From the NCBI GenBank assembly GCA_018334615.1, contig JAGXLP010000043.1:1-9259 (forward strand): DNA of 9,259 nucleotides, in the 5' to 3' direction. The stretch is from Candidatus Bipolaricaulota bacterium. Lineage in GTDB: Bacteria; Bipolaricaulota; Bipolaricaulia; M55B111. The notes beneath the pieces were generated by a model. The model had not been told where the DNA came from. It worked only from the letters and a program-made list of their open reading frames with translations, and did no database searches. A program made the translations under genes and the position numbers. Of this stretch, positions 1 to 5,093 are shown piece by piece; the stretch's first letter is position 1; the number at the start of each line of letters is the position of its first letter.

Positions 1-187
1 CCTGAATTGCGTAGGTCAGCATTTCCTCCAGAGTGTAAGTACGATCCTCAATAACGTTTTCAGCTCCGTAAGGCTCCTCGCCCGTGCTGGCCAAAACTTC
101 CGGAACGCCGACTAAAATAAGTCCGCTTATTAGCGTTAAAATCAAGGTTATTCTTATCGATTCTTTGTCGAGTATTGTAATTTTCAT
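1..187 (-). CDS. Secreted protein, N-terminal part; possible DUF2202-type ferritin-like protein (cut by window edge)
   Basis: Only the first 62 codons are present; the frame runs off the left edge. The start is the ATG at 187-185, preceded on the minus strand by a strong GGAGGTGG (200-193) five bases upstream; the ATG at 192 hits a stop after two codons. The N-terminus has a charged stretch (MKITILDKESIR), a hydrophobic core (about residues 13-29) and a likely signal peptidase site after VLA at residues 31-33, so the product is probably exported. After cleavage comes an acidic linker and then YTLEEMLTYAIQ (residues 51-62). From memory, this resembles the start of the four-helix bundle in DUF2202 ferritin-like proteins, whose next residues usually include an acidic DEYLA-type motif, but that part lies outside the window. 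The coding frame is secure; the family is a tentative recognition from about 12 residues. A promoter and paired palindromes lie just upstream. Confidence 0.6.
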   Translation of the reverse strand, partial: MKITILDKESIRITLILTLISGLILVGVPEVLASTGEEPYGAENVIEDRTYTLEEMLTYAIQ

Positions 188-197
188 TTCATCCACC

Positions 198-246
198 TCC
201 AGTGGATCAACTCTTCCATTTTTACGAATCTATTATATCCACTGGA
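198..246. repeat. Inverted repeat around a promoter: two TCCA-N-TGGA palindromes, candidate operator pair
   Basis: TCCAGTGGAT at 198-207 and ATCCACTGGA at 237-246 are perfect 10-base inverted copies. Each is itself a near-perfect palindrome of form TCCA-N-TGGA, and their centres (202 and 242) are 40 bases apart, close to four helical turns. On the minus strand the distal copy sits directly upstream of the -10 box, and the proximal copy overlaps the first three bases of the ribosome site (200-198). The distal arm lies upstream of the expected transcription start, so the pair cannot fold in the mRNA; a DNA-level role such as dimeric repressor binding is more likely (inference). The regulator is unknown. 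Confidence 0.45.
232..237 (-). promoter_or_regulatory. -10 box for the leftmost gene
   Basis: Read on the minus strand, the sequence is a perfect TATAAT ending 45 bases before the ATG at 187. At a 17-base spacing the -35 position reads AAACCT, a poor match, so the promoter may be weak or activator-dependent. Transcription would be expected to start near 225. The box abuts the right-hand member of a pair of TCCA-N-TGGA palindromes. Confidence 0.5.
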
Positions 247-300
247 TGTGGGAAAGGTTTGTCGAAGATGTGTAGATAGTGTGTGGATTTTCTTGTTCCG

Positions 301-312
301 CCGGCATGCCGG
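301..312. repeat. 12-base perfect palindrome CCGGCATGCCGG
   Basis: A perfect dyad in the non-coding stretch between the two minus-strand genes, about 55 bases upstream of the first gene's -35 position. It has no loop and no T-run, so it is not a terminator. It could be a protein-binding site or chance; nothing else identifies it. Confidence 0.25.
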
Positions 313-426
313 TTCATTTTTTTCTCAAATTCAAGCATATGGTTCAAAGCTTTGCTATTCTGATATAGGAAAAAGCCGGTCGCGGAATTCTACAAGGAAC
401 CACGAGTTGGGTCTGGTGAGAACCCA

Positions 427-438
427 GTGACCGGTCAC
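427..438. repeat. 12-base perfect palindrome GTGACCGGTCAC downstream of msrA
   Basis: A perfect dyad 51 bases past the msrA stop on the minus strand. Next to it, TGGGT (408-412) and ACCCA (422-426) can form a 5-bp hairpin. Neither is followed by a T-run on the minus strand, so I do not call an intrinsic terminator for msrA. The stretch 247-488 otherwise shows no credible gene; the short frames in it lack ribosome sites and protein-like composition. Confidence 0.25.
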
Positions 439-488
439 AACAGGTTGGCGTTACCGTTTGCAGTCTTTCTGATCATTGCGGCAAGGGA

Positions 489-1256
489 TTAACTGTTGTT
501 CTCACTATCCAAGCCGAATTTGCTGGCTAATCTATTCTGTGCTTTGGGAGAAAGTCCCAATTTACCTATGTTCCCCTCTACCTGACCCGGAGTACCGTAA
601 CCGGCAATATACCCATTGAGTCTTGCAGCTGCCGTGGAATCCCGAAGCTCATCGGGATCCTGGTAATATTCTGAAAGATCCCGAATAAAGGTTCGGTTCT
701 GTTTTAGTCTGTATTTTTGGTGATAGTCCTCAGCGACGTAAAACTTATCCAGCGGCTTAATACTCGTGACGACCTTCCCCTCGCTACCTTCCTCAATTTC
801 CTCCCTGGTTGCTTTTGCTATTTTCTGTTGCGAGTTGTCGTGGTAGAAAAGAATTTTCGCGTATTGAGTGCTATAACTTCCGGTAAATGGGTCGTGGTAT
901 GCCCAGAAAATTTCAACTAGCTCCCGAAACGAAACTTCCTCCGGGTTGTAGAAGACCTGAATCGATTCCGTATGGTCTCCGATATTTCTGTAAGTCGGGT
1001 TTTCTGTAGTACCACCGGCGTAGCCAACTCTGGTCCGTATAACGCCCGGCACGGCCCCGAAGCGAGCATCTCCGCCCCAGAAGCAGCCAAGGGCAAAAGT
1101 GGCCTTCTCTATATTTTCGTACTCTCGCGTATCTATCTCTGGCAAATTGTGATTATCGTTCATTGAACTTTCTCCTTGTGCAAATCCGATGCTGACTATT
1201 AAGCCAAGGGTTAGTGCTATGACAAAATAAGTAACGAGTCCAGGTTTTCCGGTCAT
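489..1256 (-). CDS. msrA: Exported peptide-methionine (S)-S-oxide reductase MsrA, one-cysteine type with C-terminal extension
   Basis: Reduces the S-epimer of methionine sulfoxide in oxidised proteins. The 255-residue product has the MsrA hallmark GCFWG (residues 57-61) with catalytic Cys58, followed by the family-typical GVIRTRVGYAGG (71-82), GDHTESIQVFYNP (93-105), STQY (129-132) and the EDYHQKY motif (176-182). An N-terminal hydrophobic segment (about residues 7-25) ends in GFA-QG, a signal peptidase I-like site with no lipobox cysteine, so the enzyme probably acts outside the cytoplasm. Cys58 is the only cysteine in the protein: the usual resolving cysteines are absent, so recycling must depend directly on an external reductant. 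Residues 200-255 extend beyond the catalytic core (RLNGYIAGYG and a helical tail). The ATG start has a clear AGGGAGGT (1268-1261) at good spacing. It stands alone, divergent from the methyltransferase. Confidence 0.93.
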   Translation of the reverse strand: MTGKPGLVTYFVIALTLGLIVSIGFAQGESSMNDNHNLPEIDTREYENIEKATFALGCFWGGDARFGAVPGVIRTRVGYAGGTTENPTYRNIGDHTESIQVFYNPEEVSFRELVEIFWAYHDPFTGSYSTQYAKILFYHDNSQQKIAKATREEIEEGSEGKVVTSIKPLDKFYVAEDYHQKYRLKQNRTFIRDLSEYYQDPDELRDSTAAARLNGYIAGYGTPGQVEGNIGKLGLSPKAQNRLASKFGLDSENNS

Positions 1257-1298
1257 TTTGACCTCCCTTCAAACTTTAGTTATAAGAGATCCCAATTA

Positions 1299-1327
1299 AT
1301 AATAGTTTTAGATTAAGCATATTTCCA
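1299..1327 (-). promoter_or_regulatory. Possible msrA promoter
   Basis: On the minus strand TGGAAA (1327-1322) and TATTAT (1304-1299) are separated by 17 bases. Each matches four or more of the six consensus positions. The surrounding DNA is A/T-rich, so chance matches are expected. A second possible -10, TATAAC (1284-1279), lacks a -35 partner. Confidence 0.25.
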
Positions 1328-1418
1328 GTTTAATTCGGCCTTGCCTAAAAAGTATTGTACTGACGGGGAAAACTCAGTTGACGTCCACCAAAAAACAGGG
1401 ACTTTTAACTAGAGATAT

Positions 1419-1448
1419 TTGACATAACCGAGGTCGGTATCGTAGAAA
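1419..1448 (+). promoter_or_regulatory. Possible forward promoter for the methyltransferase-transporter genes
   Basis: A perfect TTGACA (1419-1424) is followed after 18 bases by TAGAAA (1443-1448), which matches four of six -10 positions. A transcript from here would carry a leader of about 240 bases before the methyltransferase ATG, containing the hairpins and short frame noted separately. Spacing and -10 quality are mediocre. Confidence 0.35.
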
Positions 1449-1582
1449 CACTGCAAGGGAATTTCCGGAAGTCGGTGCAAGGGTGGTAGAAGATACGTTA
1501 AAACTTCCCGGAAATAATCCACGACAGGACGTGGCGAAAGCTGAAAAAAGTACCATTCGACTGAAGTGGGAAATTATTTGCT

Positions 1583-1610
1583 GACGTCCCTTAATTTTCA
1601 CCGGGATGTC
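1583..1610 (+). promoter_or_regulatory. Leader hairpin upstream of the methyltransferase, possible attenuator
   Basis: GACGTCCC (1583-1590) pairs with GGGATGTC (1603-1610) in an 8-bp stem with one G-U wobble and a 12-base loop. The stem is followed by a pyrimidine-rich TTCCTTGTCTTC rather than a clean T-run, so termination would be weak at best. The TTCCT at 1611-1615 could alternatively pair with AGGAA (1626-1630), which overlaps a ribosome-site-like AGGAGG. This is suggestive of leader control but unproven. Confidence 0.3.
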
Positions 1611-1630
1611 TTCCTTGTCTTCAGGAGGAA

Positions 1631-1678
1631 ATGGCTTTGTTAAAGATCGTCATGGCGAAACATAAATTTTCAATTTAA
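1631..1678 (+). CDS. 15-codon leader-like reading frame
   Basis: ATG at 1631 opens a 15-residue frame (MALLKIVMAKHKFSI) ending in TAA, 20 bases before the methyltransferase ATG. AGGAGG (1623-1628) stands only two bases upstream, which is closer than ideal. It could be a leader peptide coupled to the next gene, or the AGGAGG could be incidental. No family is recognisable at this length. Confidence 0.2.
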   Translation: MALLKIVMAKHKFSI

Positions 1679-1698
1679 AAAGAGGAGCTTCGAGTAAA

Positions 1699-3102
1699 AT
1701 GTTATCGGATAAAGAAAAGAAGAAGATTTTTCATAAATCTTTGTACGTACTGGAGAAGATTGGTGTCGAGATAAGAAAAGACGAAGCCCTGGAGTTGTTG
1801 AAAGATGCCGGGGCGAAGGTCGAGGGCCAGAGGGTTCATTTCAAACCTCATCATGTTAGAAAAGCGCTATCGTCTGCTCCCAGTTACATTCCAATCTACG
1901 ACCGGAATGGTGAGCTTGCGATGGAACTGGGTAGCGAGGAGAACTACTTCGGACCCGGGTCGGACAATCCCAGTACTCTTGACCTGGAAACGGGTGAAAG
2001 GAGACAGAGCAATCTGGAAGACGTGAAGAATTTTAGCCTCCTTGTCGATGCCTTGCCCGACATGGATTTCTTGATGAGTATGGCACTTCCTCAGGACGTT
2101 CCGACAAAGTTGGCCGATCTCTACCAGTTTAGAACGATGGTGGTCAACAGCAGCAAGCCGTTCGTCTTTACGTCAGCGGACAATAGAAATACGGAAGCGC
2201 TGTTCGAGATGGCAGCGGCAATTGCCGGTGGAACAGAAGAGCTCGAAGAGAGGCCCTTTTTCATTCAATATACTGAACCGACAAGTCCACTGGTTGGAAC
2301 TGAAGACGCCCTGGGTCGACTACTGCTATCCGCCGAATATGGGATCCCGGCTACCTACACTTCCGGTACCCTGCCCGGAGCTTCGAGTCCGGCTACTCCG
2401 GCTGGAACCGTTGTCATGTCTCTGGCGGAAGAGTTGAGCGGAGTGGTCATATCTCAGCTCAGGCGCCCAGGTGCTCCAGTTATAATTGGCGGAGCTGCTT
2501 CTCCTATGGATATGAAGACTGCTGGAGCCTCTTACGGGCTGCCCGCGGCGTTGATTATAGACAAAGCATTGAGCGAGGTTAGTAAGTACCTTGACATGCC
2601 GGTATTTAGCGAAGCCGGGTTCAGTGATTCCAAGCTTATCGATGGCCAGCAATCAATGGAAGCGTCAATATCGATCTCCGAAATGGCCCGAAGTGATGCC
2701 GATTTAATCCACGACGTCGGTTACCTGGAGTCAGGACAGACTGGATCGCTCGAGTCAGTTGTAATTGGTAACGAGATTGTAGGTTACGTGCGAAGGCTTC
2801 AGAGGGGGATAAACCTGGATAAAAAACACCTGGCGATCGATGCGTTAAAGAGAGTTGGTCCTGGAGGAGGTTTTCTAACCGACCAATCGACCCTGGATAA
2901 TTTCAAGACACTTTACCAGCCTGAATTACTGGACCGAAGGAGTTACGATAGTTGGAAGGAGAAAGGAGGAAAAGACCTCCGGGAAAGAGCCCGAGAAAAG
3001 GCAAGGAAGATTCTGGATGAACACGAACAGAAGCCACTTTCGGGGAAGAAGGTCCGGGTAATGGATCAAATTATCGAAGACAAAGAATCGAAGCTTGCCT
3101 GA
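1699..3102 (+). CDS. Trimethylamine methyltransferase (MttB) family protein, non-pyrrolysine type
   Basis: A cytoplasmic TIM-barrel methyltransferase of the MttB/COG5598 family, 467 residues, near the family's usual length. Family-typical stretches are: the N-terminal helix (residues 2-22); STLDLETGERR (92-102) followed by LEDVKNF; GASSPATPAGTVV (227-239); RRPGAPVIIGG (255-265); PVFSEAGFSDSK (301-312); LIHDVGYLESG (336-346); and the C-terminal LDRRSYDSW (411-419). There is no in-frame stop, so this is not a pyrrolysine (UAG) enzyme. Known non-pyrrolysine members demethylate glycine betaine, proline betaine, carnitine or gamma-butyrobetaine, passing the methyl to a Co(I) corrinoid protein; the substrate here cannot be read from the sequence. 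No corrinoid protein or second methyltransferase is encoded nearby. The ATG has AGAGGAG (1681-1687) at a long 11-base spacing. A peptide-type ABC importer follows after 156 bases on the same strand. Confidence 0.9.
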   Translation: MLSDKEKKKIFHKSLYVLEKIGVEIRKDEALELLKDAGAKVEGQRVHFKPHHVRKALSSAPSYIPIYDRNGELAMELGSEENYFGPGSDNPSTLDLETGERRQSNLEDVKNFSLLVDALPDMDFLMSMALPQDVPTKLADLYQFRTMVVNSSKPFVFTSADNRNTEALFEMAAAIAGGTEELEERPFFIQYTEPTSPLVGTEDALGRLLLSAEYGIPATYTSGTLPGASSPATPAGTVVMSLAEELSGVVISQLRRPGAPVIIGGAASPMDMKTAGASYGLPAALIIDKALSEVSKYLDMPVFSEAGFSDSKLIDGQQSMEASISISEMARSDADLIHDVGYLESGQTGSLESVVIGNEIVGYVRRLQRGINLDKKHLAIDALKRVGPGGGFLTDQSTLDNFKTLYQPELLDRRSYDSWKEKGGKDLRERAREKARKILDEHEQKPLSGKKVRVMDQIIEDKESKLA

Positions 3103-3169
3103 ACTTAATTTACGGGAAAGTTCGTAACTCTGCTAATTATTTCCAGGATATAGATGTGATCCGGGAATT

Positions 3170-3223
3170 AACTTCGCTTCCAGGGTAAGGAAACCTGTCA
3201 ACTTACACGGTTGCCCCGAAGTT
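3170..3223 (+). repeat. Inverted repeat enclosing two small hairpins before the permease gene
   Basis: In the 156-base gap between methyltransferase and permease, AACTTCG (3170-3176) and CGAAGTT (3217-3223) are perfect inverted copies. Between them CAGG (3181-3184) can pair with a downstream CCTG, and CAAC with GTTG, so the RNA could fold as a small three-way junction. There is no T-run, so it is not a terminator, and no clear promoter is present in the gap. A 7-base inverted repeat can easily arise by chance in a stretch of this length. Confidence 0.25.
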
Positions 3224-3258
3224 GTGAAAAGTAGAGACAAATTTGGTGATTCTAGAGA

Positions 3259-4218
3259 GTGTTAGCTTACAGCGGTAAACGGCTATTACAGGCTGTTGTT
3301 AGCATCGTTGTAGCGTCAATTATTATTTTTCTGGTCGCTGAGGCTTTGCCAGGGGACGTAGCTCAGATGATTTTGGGTCAATATGCGACGGAGGAATCAC
3401 TGCAGGCGCTTAGAAAGAAGCTAAAGCTAGATGAGCCAATTTACATTCGCTATTTCGATTGGCTGGCGGGAGCCTTCCGGGGAGATCTTGGTACGTCACT
3501 AAGTAAGACAGGAGTGGAGGTGGGTCCGTTGCTATTGCGCCGGGCCAGAAATTCCTTGATCCTCGCGGCCGGAGCCATGGTAGTCATCATTCCAATATCC
3601 TTTCTCCTCGGGATTATTGCAGGCCTTAGGCCGGGTAGCTGGTTCGACAGGCTTATTTCAATTACGACCCTGGGTCTGATTTCGTTTCCCTCGTTTATCA
3701 CAGGATTGGTTCTAATTCTGATATTTTCGGTTCAGCTTGGCTGGTTACCGGCATCGAGTGCGATAGACCTATCTCAGGGTTGGTTAAGTCAGATTCCCAA
3801 GCTTATCCTGCCTATTTTGGCTCTTTCGGGAGTTATGCTAGGATACATTACTCGACATATAAGGGCTAGTATGGTCAAGGTTCTCCGATCCGATTACACG
3901 AGAGCCGCGACGTTGAAAGGCCTGGGCAGGCGGACCGTAATAACTAAACACGTCCTTCGTAATGCTCTACTTCCCGCAGTAACAGTAATTGCAATTAACC
4001 TGGGCTGGCTTCTCGGTGGTGCGGTCGTCGTGGAGGCGACGTTTGGATATCCCGGGGTTGCCCGCCTGGTACTAAACGCCATTCAGCACCGGGATATTCC
4101 CGTGATGGAAGCCGGACTGCTCTTTGTGGTAACTGCTTACATCACCGTCAACTTTGGAACTGACTTATTATATACCTTGCTGGATCCGAGAATACGTTAC
4201 GATAGAGGGGGAAGCTAA
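3259..4218 (+). CDS. dppB: Dpp/Opp-type ABC transporter permease, DppB family
   Basis: One of the two membrane subunits of a peptide/nickel-class ABC importer; 319 residues, the usual DppB length. The start MLAYSGKRLLQAV matches the family's N-terminus. A first membrane helix (about 9-28) ends in the typical ALPGD, then an external region with LDEPIYIRYFDWL (57-69) and GDLGTS (75-80). The remaining helices lie at about 99-122, 132-165, 181-197, 238-259 and 284-306. The EAA-type coupling loop, YTRAATLKGLGRRTVITKHV followed by LRNALLP, is at 213-239 and contacts the ATPase. The start is GTG at 3259, directly after an in-frame TAG at 3253; the ribosome site is weak (GGTGAT at 3245-3250), so translation initiation may be modest. 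The stop overlaps the next gene's ATG by one base (TAATG). Confidence 0.93.
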   Translation: MLAYSGKRLLQAVVSIVVASIIIFLVAEALPGDVAQMILGQYATEESLQALRKKLKLDEPIYIRYFDWLAGAFRGDLGTSLSKTGVEVGPLLLRRARNSLILAAGAMVVIIPISFLLGIIAGLRPGSWFDRLISITTLGLISFPSFITGLVLILIFSVQLGWLPASSAIDLSQGWLSQIPKLILPILALSGVMLGYITRHIRASMVKVLRSDYTRAATLKGLGRRTVITKHVLRNALLPAVTVIAINLGWLLGGAVVVEATFGYPGVARLVLNAIQHRDIPVMEAGLLFVVTAYITVNFGTDLLYTLLDPRIRYDRGGS

Positions 4219-5093
4219 TGGTCGACAGTAGTCCCAATCTCGCGCCCAGCCTCTGGGAAAGGGTCAAGAGCGGCTTTTCTTACCTGATCCGCCTCAGAGA
4301 TAAACCACTGGGGTTTGCCGGATTGGTTATAATCCTGTTTTGGATAGCTATTTCCATTCTGGCTCCTTATATTACCCCCTACGGGCCGACTGATTTTTCG
4401 ACCGATAAGTTCGTCGGGCCATCGCTCCAGCATCCGTTTGGCACGGACAGGTGGGGTCGTGACGTATTTACGAGGGTGGTGGCCGGAAGCAGAACGGCTT
4501 TCTCGCTTGCCCTTTCGGCGACGTTTTTGGGGCTGGTAGGTGGTACCACGCTGGGTCTATCTGCCGCTTACTTTGGGGGATGGATTGAGGAAGTACTGGG
4601 AAGATTGATGGATATTCTTATGTCTTTCCCCGCCCTTCTCATCGCAATGTTCGTTCTGGGAGTTCTCGGACCGGGGACGATAAACGTGATAATAGTGATT
4701 GGTATTGCCCACACTCCAAGAATAGGGAGGGTTGCTCGGTCGGCAACGCTTCAGGTAAAGAACCAGGAATTCGTCGAGGCGGCTCGTGTACGCGGAGAAT
4801 CCGATCTATACATAATGGGAGCCGAGATACTTCCGAATATTCTGGATACGCTCGGGGTCGAAGCGGCTATCAGGTTTGCTTACTCGATATTTCTGAGTGC
4901 CTCCCTGGGGTTTCTCGGTCTTGGCGTTCAGCCTCCGACTCCGGACTGGGGTCTCATGATTAGCGAATCCCGGAGCTATCTCCAGGTCGCCCCCTGGCTT
5001 GCCATCTTCCCTGCGCTGGCGATCGCCTCGATGGTTCTGGGAGCGAACTTCCTTGCCGAGGGATTGGAAGAAGTCACCGGAGGTGGCCAGTAA
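4218..5093 (+). CDS. dppC: Dpp/Opp-type ABC transporter permease, DppC family
   Basis: Second membrane subunit of the importer, 291 residues, normal for DppC. Residues 1-30 form a cytoplasmic tail, followed by the first helix (about 32-50). The DppC signature HPFGTDRWGRDVFTRVV lies at 72-88, and the EAA-type loop EFVEAARVRG followed by ILPN at 184-207. The late family motif LGFLGLGVQPPTPDWG is at 230-245, with a final helix at about 258-279. The ATG overlaps the stop of the upstream permease by one base and has a purine-rich GAGGGGGAAG ribosome site inside that gene's end. The same TAATG arrangement joins it to the ATPase gene, indicating translational coupling and balanced assembly. Confidence 0.94.
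   Translation: MVDSSPNLAPSLWERVKSGFSYLIRLRDKPLGFAGLVIILFWIAISILAPYITPYGPTDFSTDKFVGPSLQHPFGTDRWGRDVFTRVVAGSRTAFSLALSATFLGLVGGTTLGLSAAYFGGWIEEVLGRLMDILMSFPALLIAMFVLGVLGPGTINVIIVIGIAHTPRIGRVARSATLQVKNQEFVEAARVRGESDLYIMGAEILPNILDTLGVEAAIRFAYSIFLSASLGFLGLGVQPPTPDWGLMISESRSYLQVAPWLAIFPALAIASMVLGANFLAEGLEEVTGGGQ

Larger units (their letters stand above)
1257..1698. other. Divergent intergenic region between msrA and the methyltransferase
   Basis: These 442 bases hold both divergent promoters but no convincing full gene. The msrA side (1257-1340) is A/T-rich. From about 1419 there is a possible forward promoter, then a leader with hairpins: CCACG (1519-1523) pairs with CGTGG (1530-1534), and a longer stem lies at 1583-1610. 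ACGTCC occurs at 1381-1386 and 1584-1589 and inverted at 1527-1532. A plus-strand frame without stops from 1423 to 1584 has fairly protein-like composition but no good start; it may be a gene remnant. I compared the leader with the cobalamin, SAM, TPP, glycine, guanidine-I and T-box consensus elements I remember and saw no convincing match. Confidence 0.5.

Noticed and set aside
84..430. Two plus-strand frames at 84-275 and 248-430
   Set aside because: The first is antisense to the secreted protein on the minus strand; the second lies across the promoter, palindromes and non-coding DNA, lacks a ribosome site and resembles no known protein.
360..440. Possible intrinsic terminator for msrA
   Set aside because: Hairpins and a palindrome exist, but none is directly followed by a T-run on the minus strand; a CTTTTT at about 374 has only a 3-bp stem before it.
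1441..1540. Possible cobalamin riboswitch ahead of a corrinoid-dependent methyltransferase
   Set aside because: GGGAA and CGGTG-like words occur, but the conserved B12-box order and the GCCACTG core are not there.
1374..1601. 75-codon minus-strand reading frame in the divergent region
   Set aside because: No good ribosome site, composition not protein-like, and the opposite strand of the same stretch carries the promoter and leader elements.
1699..3102. Pyrrolysine-containing MttB
   Set aside because: The frame has no internal UAG from start to end and is near full length, so it belongs to the non-pyrrolysine branch.
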